A DNA stretch of 10,822 nt, taken from NCBI GenBank assembly GCA_946482115.1, contig CAMLQP010000081.1, forward strand, positions 1 through 10,822, in the 5' to 3' direction. Below, in pieces: positions 1 to 6,604 of this stretch. Position 1 is the stretch's first letter, and each line of letters begins with the position of its first letter. The position numbers were made by a program, and so were the translations under genes. Below the pieces are notes generated by a model. That model was not told where the DNA came from. It saw only the letters and a program-made list of their open reading frames with translations, and searched no databases. Origin of the DNA: an uncultured Comamonadaceae bacterium (GTDB lineage Bacteria > Pseudomonadota > Gammaproteobacteria > Burkholderiales > Burkholderiaceae).

Positions 1-233
1 AACTCGGCGGCCAGCTGGTCGCGCGAGCGCAGCGCGCGCCGGTAGACCGCGTGCGGATAGACCAGGAACTGCAGCCCCAGCAACGCCCACGCCCAGGGAG
101 CCGGCTGCCAGGGCGCGATGTGCAGGCCCACCAGCAGGCACAGCACGGCGAACGAGAGCGTCCGGTTGCGGCGGTTCATGCGAACCACCCAATGGACCTC
201 GGGCGTGGTGTCAGGCGTTGGGGCGTGGGACAT
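1..233 (-). CDS. MASE2 membrane-sensor protein, probable diguanylate cyclase (N-terminal part; runs off the window)
   Basis: Only the first 77 codons are inside the window; the gene continues past base 1. The visible protein starts with a short polar stretch, then MNRRNRTLSFAVLCLLVGLH, a hydrophobic segment (about residues 26-38), a Trp/Pro-rich turn (APWQPAPWAWA) and a second hydrophobic segment ending in FLVYPHAVYRRALRSRDQ. This looks like the start of the MASE2 integral-membrane sensor domain, which in proteobacteria usually sits in front of a GGDEF diguanylate cyclase domain and sometimes an adenylate cyclase domain. The catalytic domain is outside the window, so making cyclic di-GMP is an inference from the family. 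An in-frame ATG four codons upstream (position 245) is an alternative start; neither has a clear Shine-Dalgarno. It lies 47-59 bp downstream of the kinase-like gene on the same strand and may be co-transcribed with it. Confidence 0.68.
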   Translation of the reverse strand, partial: MSHAPTPDTTPEVHWVVRMNRRNRTLSFAVLCLLVGLHIAPWQPAPWAWALLGLQFLVYPHAVYRRALRSRDQLAAE

Positions 234-292
234 GGCGGCCGCCATTGTGACCGCCGACCGCGAAAATGCCAAAACTGTCGCCTCTGGGGGCC

Positions 293-883
293 TCAGGGCA
301 AGGTGTTGGCAAAGGCCTCAAGGGCGGAGGGCGACGGCGGCAACGCGGTGAACTTCAGCCCCTCGCGCTGCAGACAGCCGCGCAATCCGACGTCCACCTG
401 CCGGGCCTGCTCCTCGTCCTGCAGGCGGCCGGAATGCACATAGGGTCGATCCGGGTCGCGCTGCACCAGCACGTTGATGTTGTCGAATTCCTTGTACCAG
501 GCCAGTATCTGCTTGCGCGTCTTGGCCACGTCGCAGATGTTGTCCGCGTAGGACTCGTTGTAATAGAGCAGCTGCGGCAGCGAGCATTCCGTCACGAGGT
601 ACTGCACCTGCCCGTCGAGGACGCTGAGCATGCGGTGCTGCTGCTGGGCGATCAGGTACTGGTTGCGCAGGGCCTCGAAGTCTTTTTGCCAGACCAGCGA
701 CTTGGCGTAGTCGGGGATGGTCTCCACCGACTTGTGGCGCAGGTGCAGGTTGAGAACGATGGCCGACGAATACAACGACTTGTTGCTGCCGGGCCCGCCG
801 ATGACGTTGATGACCTTGGTCGGGTACATCCGCATGCGGTTCTCGGGCAGGCCCTCGGGCACGTAGGTGTAGCGCACGGTCAT
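293..883 (-). CDS. P-loop NTPase / nucleotide-kinase-like protein of the phage-associated AAA_28 type
   Basis: A 196-residue cytoplasmic protein. A P-loop follows the first beta strand (KVINVIGGPGSNKS, residues 23-36). Further features are YAKSLVW (59-65), an NQYLIAQQQHRML helix (74-86), a Walker-B-like strand QYLVTECSL (94-102), and a LID-like basic segment RPYVHSGRLQDEEQARQVD (146-164). From memory, this order matches small ATPases/kinases common in tailed phages (INLFGGPGSGKS, EYAKDLVW, NQ..I...Q..R, TDSPL, GR.QTEEEA..ID). Two catalytic-type positions differ: the invariant Walker A Gly is Asn34, and the usual Asp of the second motif is Glu99. The substrate is unknown. An AAGGAG at 890-895, six bases from the ATG, fixes the start. 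Two sampled 60-base stretches (481-600) are 55% and 58% G+C, against 77% in a sample of the neighbouring chemoreceptor (1321-1380), which hints at foreign origin. No other phage gene is visible nearby. Confidence 0.7.
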   Translation of the reverse strand: MTVRYTYVPEGLPENRMRMYPTKVINVIGGPGSNKSLYSSAIVLNLHLRHKSVETIPDYAKSLVWQKDFEALRNQYLIAQQQHRMLSVLDGQVQYLVTECSLPQLLYYNESYADNICDVAKTRKQILAWYKEFDNINVLVQRDPDRPYVHSGRLQDEEQARQVDVGLRGCLQREGLKFTALPPSPSALEAFANTLP

Positions 884-889
884 GATTCA

Positions 890-895
890 CTCCTT
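890..895 (-). promoter_or_regulatory. Shine-Dalgarno of the kinase-like gene
   Basis: Read on the minus strand this is AAGGAG, six bases before the ATG at 883-881. It supports the 196-residue start over the internal Met17 and Met19, which lie closer to the P-loop. Confidence 0.75.
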
Positions 896-935
896 GCCAG
901 CCGCGCCGGTCCGGCCCAGGGTAACCGCCAGTGCC

Positions 936-947
936 CTTGTGCACAAG
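936..947. promoter_or_regulatory. Perfect 12-bp palindrome in the divergent promoter region
   Basis: CTTGTGCACAAG is a perfect, gapless palindrome 53 bp upstream of the kinase-like start and 123 bp upstream of the chemoreceptor start. A dimeric transcription factor could bind here, but I cannot assign it to a known regulator. The surrounding 187-bp spacer shows no convincing sigma-28 chemotaxis promoter; an AT-rich TAAATA at 996-1001 is a weak -10 candidate for the chemoreceptor. Confidence 0.35.
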
Positions 948-1055
948 CCCCACCCTGCGGGCAGGACACCCTTTTCCAACGCCCTTTTGTCTGGCTAAAT
1001 ACCGTTCGCCTGTCAAGGCGGTGCGCCCGGCGCAGGCACCGACCAACCGGACACA

Positions 1056-1062
1056 GAGGAGG
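1056..1062 (+). promoter_or_regulatory. Shine-Dalgarno of the chemoreceptor gene
   Basis: GAGGAGG lies eight bases before the ATG at 1071. It fixes the start that gives a short cytoplasmic N-terminus followed at once by the first membrane segment. Confidence 0.8.
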
Positions 1063-1070
1063 GGCCCAGC

Positions 1071-3041
1071 ATGAATCACAGATCCGTGAGCCTTCGCGCG
1101 CAGCTGCTGCTGTGGGTGACGGGCATCGTTCTCGCAGGGTTTGCCATCACCGTATCGGTGGTGACCAGCCAGGCCGCCAGCGAACAGCGGCGCACCACGC
1201 TGCTGTACGCCGAACAGCTCGCCGCGCGCCAGGCCAGCGACATCCGCGCCCGGCTTGAAGAAGGCATGGTGGTGTCTCGGGTGCTGGCCCATTCGCTGGC
1301 CGAACTCAAGGCCAAAGGCAAGGCCGACCGCGCCGCCGCCAACGACATCCTGCGCGGTACGCTGGCCGGCAACCCACGCCTGCTGGCGGTCTGGAGCGGC
1401 TGGGAACCCAACGGCTTCGACGGGCGCGACAGCGAATTTGCCAACACCCCGGTGCACGACGCCACCGGCCGCTTCATGCCCTACTGGAACCGGGGCAGCG
1501 GCACGCTGCAGACCGAGGTGCTGGTCGACTACGACAAACCCGGCGCCGGCGACTACTACCTGGTGGCCAAACAGACCGGCAGGGAAACCCTGATGGAACC
1601 CTACATCTACGAGGTGGCGGGCAAACCCACGCTGCTGACCACCATGACCGTGCCCATCGTGGTGGACGGCAAGTTTGTCGGCACGGCGGGTATCGACTTT
1701 GCACTGGCCGACCTGCAGCAGCTGGTGGGTGGCATCAAGATCCTGGACGTGGGCCACGCCAGCCTGATTTCCAACACCGGCCTGTTCGTGGGCGACCACA
1801 GCGCCGATCGGGTGGGCAAACCCATGGAAAGTGGCGGCGCCTTCGACCAGGCGCGTGAGGCCGTGAAAAAGGGCCAACCGACAGAGATCAGCGTGAACGA
1901 CGACGAACTCGGCCCGGTCACCCAGATCTATGTGCCGCTGCGGGTGGGCGAGACCACAACGCCCTGGTCGTTCCGCGCCGAGTTGCCCGAGAGCAAGCTG
2001 CTTGAAGCCGTGCGCCGCCTGCAATGGACCGCACTGGCGCTGGCCGTGCTCAGCGTGGTGGTGGTGGCCGGTGTGCTGGCCTTTGCGCTCGACCGCCTGG
2101 TGTTGCGCCCGATTGGCGGCGAACCCGCCCACGCGGCCGACCTGGCCGAGCGGGTGGCCGGTGGCGACCTCACCAGCGACATACCGCTGCGAAAGGGCGA
2201 CAGCACCAGCCTGATGGCGCGGCTGCACCACATGCAACAAAGCCTCAGCGGCGTGGTGGACCGGGTGCGACAGGGCTCGCACAGCGTGGCCACGGCCAGC
2301 AGTGAAATCTCGCAAGGCAACCACGATCTGTCCGGGCGCACCGAAAACCAGGCCAGCGCGCTGGAGCAGACGGCGGCCTCGATGGAAGAACTCAGCAGCA
2401 CCGTGCGCCAGAACGACGACAACGCGCGCCAGGCCAACCAGCTGGCGCAGGAGGCCTCACGCGTGGCCTCCGAAGGCGGCGGAGTGGTGCAACAGGTGGT
2501 GAGCACCATGCGCGACATCAACCAGAGCTCCAACCAGATCGCGCAGATCATCAGCGTCATCGATGGCATCGCGTTCCAGACCAACATCCTCGCGCTCAAT
2601 GCGGCGGTGGAGGCGGCGCGCGCCGGTGAGCAGGGGCGCGGTTTTGCGGTGGTGGCCGGCGAGGTGCGCAGCCTGGCGCAGCGCAGCGCCGAGGCGGCCA
2701 AGGACATCAAGCGCCTGATCGACAGCAGCGTCGAGCGCGTCAACGCCGGCACCACGCTGGCCGATCAGGCGGGCACATCCATGGAGTCGGTGGTCGCCGC
2801 CATCCGCCGTGTGACCGACCTGATGGGCGAGATCAGCGCCGCCAGCAGCGAACAGACCACCGGCGTGCAGCAAATCAGCGAAGCCATCAGCCAGATGGAC
2901 CAGGTGACCCAGCAGAACGCCGCGCTGGTGGAGCAGATGGCCGCCGCTGCCACCAGCCTCAAGGGCCAGGCCGACGATCTGGTGCAGGCAGTGTCGGTGT
3001 TCCGCCTGGCGAACGACCATACCCCCCGGCTGGGCCGCTAG
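1071..3041 (+). CDS. Methyl-accepting chemotaxis protein with periplasmic Cache sensor
   Basis: A complete 656-residue transmembrane chemoreceptor. It senses a periplasmic ligand and controls CheA through CheW at the inner membrane. Domains in order: TM1 (about 12-31); a long periplasmic region (about 32-315) with Cache features, including [20 protein letters not shown] (138-144), [16 protein letters not shown] and [14 protein letters not shown]2 (about 317-340); HAMP (about 340-395); then the methylation and signalling coiled coil. The conserved hairpin tip begins at residue 497 ([35 protein letters not shown], here split as [14 protein letters not shown] and [14 protein letters not shown]). 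It resembles the gapless Tsr/Tar-type class, and [14 protein letters not shown] looks like a methylation segment. The C-terminus ends in [12 protein letters not shown] with no NWETF-type CheR/CheB tether, so adaptation would rely on other receptors or untethered enzymes. The ligand is not readable; amines, amino acids or organic acids are all possible for this Cache class. No chemotaxis genes adjoin it, so it is an orphan receptor. Confidence 0.93.
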   Translation: MNHRSVSLRAQLLLWVTGIVLAGFAITVSVVTSQAASEQRRTTLLYAEQLAARQASDIRARLEEGMVVSRVLAHSLAELKAKGKADRAAANDILRGTLAGNPRLLAVWSGWEPNGFDGRDSEFANTPVHDATGRFMPYWNRGSGTLQTEVLVDYDKPGAGDYYLVAKQTGRETLMEPYIYEVAGKPTLLTTMTVPIVVDGKFVGTAGIDFALADLQQLVGGIKILDVGHASLISNTGLFVGDHSADRVGKPMESGGAFDQAREAVKKGQPTEISVNDDELGPVTQIYVPLRVGETTTPWSFRAELPESKLLEAVRRLQWTALALAVLSVVVVAGVLAFALDRLVLRPIGGEPAHAADLAERVAGGDLTSDIPLRKGDSTSLMARLHHMQQSLSGVVDRVRQGSHSVATASSEISQGNHDLSGRTENQASALEQTAASMEELSSTVRQNDDNARQANQLAQEASRVASEGGGVVQQVVSTMRDINQSSNQIAQIISVIDGIAFQTNILALNAAVEAARAGEQGRGFAVVAGEVRSLAQRSAEAAKDIKRLIDSSVERVNAGTTLADQAGTSMESVVAAIRRVTDLMGEISAASSEQTTGVQQISEAISQMDQVTQQNAALVEQMAAAATSLKGQADDLVQAVSVFRLANDHTPRLGR

Positions 3042-3107
3042 GACACGCGGGATGGACGCGGGACGCACGCACTTCAGGTCCCCTGCAAGCGCGGTTGTCA
3101 CCAATGC

Positions 3108-3129
3108 CGGAAAATAGGCAGCTTTTCCG
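3108..3129. repeat. 7-bp inverted repeat upstream of the DUF2889 gene
   Basis: CGGAAAA (3108-3114) and TTTTCCG (3123-3129) are perfect inverted arms around an 8-base spacer. The site lies 19 bp before the DUF2889 start and 66 bp after the chemoreceptor stop. A TTGTCA at 3095-3100 matches the -35 consensus in five of six bases, so the repeat would cover the -10 region and could be an operator. As RNA it could form a small hairpin, but no U-tract follows that would make it an intrinsic terminator. Confidence 0.4.
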
Positions 3130-3147
3130 CCGTCGTACCGATCCGCC

Positions 3148-3741
3148 ATGCCCCTGTCCACCCCCGCCCCCCGCCGACACCTGCACACGCGCCGCACCGA
3201 ATTCCAGGGCTACCTGCGCGAGGACGGGCTGTGGGACATCGAAGGACACCTGCTCGACGCGCGCACATACGGCTTCCAGTCGACCGAACGCGGCGACATG
3301 CCACCCGGCGCCCCCGTGCACGGCATGTGGGCCCGGCTCACGGTGGACGACGACATGCGCATCGTGGCCGCCGAAGCACGCATGGACCACACGCCCTACG
3401 GGACCTGCTTGCAGGCCGAACCCTCTCTGCAGGGCCTGGTGGGCGTCACGCTGGGGCCCGGCTGGCGCAAGGCCATCGCCCAGGCCATGGGGGGCGTGGC
3501 GGGCTGCACCCACCTGCGCGAACTGCTGTTCAACATGGCCACCGCCGCCTACCAGACCATCTGGCCCTGGCGCGAGCACGAACGCCTGCGCGAGGGCCGG
3601 CCGCGCGCGGAGAACGGCCCGCCGCCGCCGCACCTGGGCCAGTGCGTGACCTGGGCCTGGGACAGCCCGGTCACCCGGCGCGCGGAGCCGCTCTACTACC
3701 GCGCCCCAACGGCTGAGGGAACGGCCCCGGTCGTAAAATGA
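3148..3741 (+). CDS. DUF2889 domain-containing protein
   Basis: A 197-residue soluble protein without signal peptide or membrane segment. It has the DUF2889 pattern: HTRRTEFQGYLREDGLWDIEG (residues 13-33, with the DGLWDIEG core), a ledge of TYGF..TERG..PPGAPVHGMWARLTVDDD, then D-TPYGTC and the C-terminal signature GCTHLREL (119-126) followed by a helix ending near AAYQ. The function of this family is unknown to me; the conserved Cys, His and Asp positions could be a metal or active site, but that is speculation. The tail after about residue 150 is Arg/Pro-rich and probably unstructured. The ATG at 3148 puts the conserved HTRR close to the N-terminus; the ribosome site is weak. It is rightward, in line with the secreted protein and miaB, but a promoter-like TAAAAT at its end suggests a separate transcript may start there. 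Confidence 0.85.
   Translation: MPLSTPAPRRHLHTRRTEFQGYLREDGLWDIEGHLLDARTYGFQSTERGDMPPGAPVHGMWARLTVDDDMRIVAAEARMDHTPYGTCLQAEPSLQGLVGVTLGPGWRKAIAQAMGGVAGCTHLRELLFNMATAAYQTIWPWREHERLREGRPRAENGPPPPHLGQCVTWAWDSPVTRRAEPLYYRAPTAEGTAPVVK
3734..3739 (+). promoter_or_regulatory. Possible -10 element before the secreted-protein/miaB pair
   Basis: TAAAAT matches the sigma-70 -10 consensus in five of six bases in very GC-rich surroundings, overlapping the stop of the DUF2889 gene. Transcription from it would start near 3746 and leave a leader of about 60 bases before the signal-peptide start at 3807. No good -35 is visible around 3711-3716. Confidence 0.35.
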
Positions 3742-3806
3742 CGGCCTTGCCCGGCCGCGCGCCCATGAACGCGGCCGACGTCTTCAACAGCCTCTGGACA
3801 GATACC

Positions 3807-4169
3807 ATGAACCGCTGTGCTCCCGTGCGCCTATGCGCGCTCGCGCTCGCCCTGCTTGTCCCCTCGCTCGCCCAGGCCCAGCGCCAGTTCCCCGAAAAGG
3901 CCCTGCGCGGCCAGCTCGAAATCGTGCAGGTGCCCGACATCCGCCTCAACGGCGAGCCCGGACGCCTGTCGCCCGGCGCGCGCATCCGCAACACCCAGAA
4001 CCTGATCGTGGTGCCCAACACCCTGCTGGGCCAGCAGCTGACGGTGAACTACGTGCGCGAGCTCAACGGCCTGGTGCACGAGGTCTGGATACTGACGCCC
4101 GAGGAAGCCAAGCTGGAGCGCGCCCACGAAGGCGTGATCCGCAACTACCGCTTCTCGTCCGAGCAGTGA
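3807..4169 (+). CDS. Small exported protein of unknown function upstream of miaB
   Basis: A 120-residue protein with a clear signal peptide: MNRC, basic residues, a hydrophobic core ([14 protein letters not shown]) and an AQA|Q-type signal peptidase I site near residue 24. The mature part (about 95 residues) starts [17 protein letters not shown] and contains [33 protein letters not shown] and a charged tail. It is soluble and probably periplasmic, perhaps a single beta-rich domain. I recall similar proteins beside miaB in other Burkholderiales but know no function. The frame is open from an ATG at 3738, which overlaps the previous stop as ATGA; 3807 is preferred because it starts directly at the signal peptide and lies downstream of the TAAAAT element. 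miaB begins 19 bases after the stop, so the two are probably co-transcribed. Confidence 0.75.
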   Translation: MNRCAPVRLCALALALLVPSLAQAQRQFPEKALRGQLEIVQVPDIRLNGEPGRLSPGARIRNTQNLIVVPNTLLGQQLTVNYVRELNGLVHEVWILTPEEAKLERAHEGVIRNYRFSSEQ

Positions 4170-4175
4170 GGCGAC

Positions 4176-4181
4176 GGGAGG
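4176..4181 (+). promoter_or_regulatory. Shine-Dalgarno of miaB
   Basis: GGGAGG sits seven bases before the ATG at 4189, within the 19-base gap after the secreted-protein gene. It confirms the miaB start. Confidence 0.75.
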
Positions 4182-4188
4182 CCAGACC

Positions 4189-5523
4189 ATGAGCAAGAAA
4201 GTCTTCATCAAGACCTTCGGCTGCCAGATGAACGAGTACGACTCGGACAAGATGGCCGACGTGCTGGGCGCGGCCCAGGGCTACGAGCAGACGCAGGACG
4301 TCGAAGAAGCCGACCTGATCCTGTTCAACACCTGCTCGGTGCGCGAGAAGGCGCAGGAAAAGGTGTTCTCCGACCTCGGCCGTGTCAGGCACCTCAAGAA
4401 GAAGGGAGTGCTGATCGGCGTCGGCGGCTGCGTGGCCAGCCAGGAGGGCGACGCCATCATCAGGCGCGCGCCCTTCGTGGACGTGGTGTTCGGCCCGCAG
4501 ACCCTGCACCGCCTGCCTGAGCTTCTGAACGCCCGTCAGGAACAGGCGCGGCCCCAGGTGGACATCAGCTTCCCCGAGATCGAGAAGTTCGACCACCTGC
4601 CGCCCGCGCGCGTCGAGGGCGCCAGTGCCTTCGTCTCCATCATGGAAGGCTGCAGCAAGTACTGCAGCTACTGCGTGGTGCCCTACACGCGCGGCGAGGA
4701 GGTGAGCCGCCCCTTCGAGGACGTGCTGGTGGAAGTGGCCGGGCTGGCCGACCAGGGCGTGCGCGAAGTGACGCTGCTGGGCCAGAACGTGAACGCCTAC
4801 CGCGGCAAGATGGGCGAAACCGCAGAGATCGCCGACTTCGCGCTGCTGCTGGAGTACGTGGCCGACATCCCCGGCATCGAGCGCATCCGCTACACCACCA
4901 GCCACCCCAACGAGTTCACGCCCCGGCTGATCGAGGCCTACGCGAAGATCCCCAAGCTGGTGAGCCACCTGCACCTGCCGGTGCAGCACGGGTCCGACCG
5001 CATCCTGATGGCGATGAAACGCGGCTATACCGCGATGGAGTACAAGAGCACCATCCGCAAGCTGCGCGCCATCCGGCCCGAACTGGCCATGAGCAGCGAC
5101 TTCATCGTCGGCTTCCCGGGCGAGACGGAGGAAGACTTCCAGAAGATGATGAAGCTCATCACCGATGTCGGCTACGACACCAGCTTCAGTTTCATCTTCA
5201 GCCCGCGCCCCGGCACGCCGGCGGCCAACCTGAGCGACGACACGCCGCACGAGGTGAAGCTCAGGCGCCTGCAGCACCTGCAGGCCACCATTGAGGACAA
5301 CGTGCGCCGCATCAGCGCCAGCCGTGAAGGCACGGTGCAGCGCATCCTGGTGGAAGGCCCCTCGCGCAAGGATGTCAGCGAGCTGATGGGCCGCACCGAG
5401 TGCAACCGCGTCGTCAACTTCAAGGGCCCTGCGCGACTGATCGGCCAGATGGTCGATGTCCGCATCACCCAGGCCCTTCCACACTCGCTGCGCGGCGAGG
5501 TGATGGTGAAAGAGCCGGCCTGA
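4189..5523 (+). CDS. miaB: tRNA-2-methylthio-N6-dimethylallyladenosine synthase MiaB
   Basis: A cytosolic radical-SAM methylthiotransferase that adds a methylthio group to i6A37 of tRNAs reading codons that start with U, using S-adenosylmethionine and two [4Fe-4S] clusters. Its 444 residues are the usual family length. The N-terminal MTTase domain starts [20 protein letters not shown] and carries the three cluster cysteines Cys12, Cys49 (FNTCSVRE) and Cys81 (GGCVASQEG). The radical-SAM domain has [16 protein letters not shown] with Cys155, Cys159 and Cys162 (CxxxCxxC), then [12 protein letters not shown] and [11 protein letters not shown]. The C-terminal TRAM RNA-binding domain is about 378-440 ([15 protein letters not shown] onward). 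All key residues are present, so the enzyme should be active. YbeY/PhoH-type genes often follow miaB in proteobacteria, but here the next gene is convergent and unrelated. Confidence 0.97.
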   Translation: MSKKVFIKTFGCQMNEYDSDKMADVLGAAQGYEQTQDVEEADLILFNTCSVREKAQEKVFSDLGRVRHLKKKGVLIGVGGCVASQEGDAIIRRAPFVDVVFGPQTLHRLPELLNARQEQARPQVDISFPEIEKFDHLPPARVEGASAFVSIMEGCSKYCSYCVVPYTRGEEVSRPFEDVLVEVAGLADQGVREVTLLGQNVNAYRGKMGETAEIADFALLLEYVADIPGIERIRYTTSHPNEFTPRLIEAYAKIPKLVSHLHLPVQHGSDRILMAMKRGYTAMEYKSTIRKLRAIRPELAMSSDFIVGFPGETEEDFQKMMKLITDVGYDTSFSFIFSPRPGTPAANLSDDTPHEVKLRRLQHLQATIEDNVRRISASREGTVQRILVEGPSRKDVSELMGRTECNRVVNFKGPARLIGQMVDVRITQALPHSLRGEVMVKEPA

Positions 5524-5529
5524 CCTCCT

Positions 5530-5546
5530 GCGGCCAGGCCGGCCGC
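5530..5546. terminator. Possible bidirectional hairpin between miaB and the TRAP operon
   Basis: GCGGCC (5530-5535) and GGCCGC (5541-5546) form a perfect 6-bp GC stem with a 5-base loop, centred in the 27-bp gap between two convergent stop codons. The position fits a shared terminator. Neither side has a proper T-tract, so termination would be inefficient or need Rho; the call rests mostly on position. Confidence 0.4.
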
Positions 5547-5550
5547 GCCA

Positions 5551-6570
5551 TCACTTCTTCGCGCGGATGCGGCCCAGCTCGGCCTGGGTCTCGTTCCAGA
5601 GGTCCATGCCCACGCTGGTGGCGATGCCGGCGTTCACCCGCGTGAGGCGGTCGCGCATGCGGGCGGCCTCGGCGGGGGTGAGCTCGTTGACCTGCATGCC
5701 CTTGCCCTTGAGGTCGGCCAGCGCCTTGGCGGCCTCGTCGCGGGTGTCCTTGCGCTCGAAGTCGCGGCTCTTCTTCGCGGCGTCCAGCAGCACCTTCTGC
5801 TCGTCCTTGGAGAGGCCGTCCCACCACTTCTTGCTCACCAGCACGATCCACGGGCTGTAGACGTGGTTGGTCACGGTCAGGTACTTCTGCACCTCGTAGA
5901 ACTTGCTCGACAGGATGGTGTTGTAGGGGTTCTCCTGGCCATCCACGGTCTTGGTCTCGAGCGCGGTGAACAGCTCCGAGAACGGCAGCGGCACGGCGTT
6001 GGCGCCCAGCGTCTTGAAACTCTCGAGGAACACGTTGTTCTGCATCACGCGCAGCTTGATGCCGTCCATGTCCTCCACCTTGGTCACGGCGCGCTTGTTG
6101 TTGGTCAGGTTGCGAAAGCCGTTCTCCCAGTAGACCAGGCCCACCAGGCCCTTCTCCTGCAGCTTGTCCATCACCTTCTGGCCGATGGGGCCGTCGAGCA
6201 GCGCGTCGGCCTCCCTGGCATTGCCGATCAGGAAGGGCGTGTCCCACAGCGCCATCTCCTTGGTGATGCCCACCAGCGTGGCGGTGGATCCCACCATCAT
6301 CTCCTGCGCGCCGCCGATCAGCGCCTGCTGCATCTGCACGTCCGAGCCCAGCGCGGCGGCACCCACGGCGCGCACGCGCATCTTGCCGCCCGAGGTTTTC
6401 TCCACCTCCTCGGCAAAGACCTTGACCGCGCGGCCCTGGTTGGACTGCTCGTTGAGGCCGTAGCCGAAGCGGATCAGGCGGGGCTTGATGTCCTGCGCCA
6501 GCGCGGCATAGGGTGCGGCAAAGGCCGCCACGGCGGCAGCGGCGAGAACGGTGCGACGGATCAGTTTCAT
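5551..6570 (-). CDS. TRAP transporter periplasmic solute-binding protein (DctP family), probable gluconate/sugar-acid binding
   Basis: This 339-residue protein captures the substrate in the periplasm and delivers it to the DctQ/DctM membrane pair. A signal peptide (MKLIRRTVLAAAAVAAFAA...) is probably cut after ALA25, leaving QDIKPRLIRFGYGLNE. The DctP fold is clear: VFAEEVEKTSGGKMRV, ALGSDVQMQQALIGGAQEM, the central GIKLRVMQNNVFLES block with Arg174, and VPLPFSELFTALETKTVDGQENP. In the family this Arg binds the carboxylate of acidic substrates. The substrate is inferred from neighbours: the operon encodes gluconokinase and is divergent from a GntR-like regulator, so gluconate or a related aldonate is most likely. 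It is the last gene, 34 bases after dctM; GGAGA at 6576-6580 (read on the minus strand), five bases from the ATG, supports the start. Binding-protein genes more often come first in TRAP operons. Confidence 0.93.
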   Translation of the reverse strand: MKLIRRTVLAAAAVAAFAAPYAALAQDIKPRLIRFGYGLNEQSNQGRAVKVFAEEVEKTSGGKMRVRAVGAAALGSDVQMQQALIGGAQEMMVGSTATLVGITKEMALWDTPFLIGNAREADALLDGPIGQKVMDKLQEKGLVGLVYWENGFRNLTNNKRAVTKVEDMDGIKLRVMQNNVFLESFKTLGANAVPLPFSELFTALETKTVDGQENPYNTILSSKFYEVQKYLTVTNHVYSPWIVLVSKKWWDGLSKDEQKVLLDAAKKSRDFERKDTRDEAAKALADLKGKGMQVNELTPAEAARMRDRLTRVNAGIATSVGMDLWNETQAELGRIRAKK

Positions 6571-6604
6571 GGTTGTCTCCGGGTTGGGAAAGGAAAGAAG
6601 GCCC

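Noticed and set aside
293..883. Prophage remnant around the kinase-like gene
   Set aside because: No integrase, attachment-site repeat, tRNA or structural phage gene is visible on either side.
996..1022. Sigma-28 (flagellar/chemotaxis) promoter before the chemoreceptor
   Set aside because: TAAA at 996-999 is present, but the bases 15 positions later (AAGGCGGT) do not resemble GCCGATAA.
318..2324. 668-codon open frame on the minus strand across the chemoreceptor and kinase-like gene
   Set aside because: It overlaps two well-supported genes in the wrong frames and has low-complexity Gly/His/Ala/Arg content without domain features.
3060..3082. GGGAC/GTCCC arms after the chemoreceptor as an intrinsic terminator
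   Set aside because: The stem is only five pairs with a 13-base loop and no T-tract follows.
4063..5484. 473-codon open frame antisense to miaB
   Set aside because: miaB is complete with all catalytic cysteines; the antisense frame is a composition effect of the GC-rich strand.
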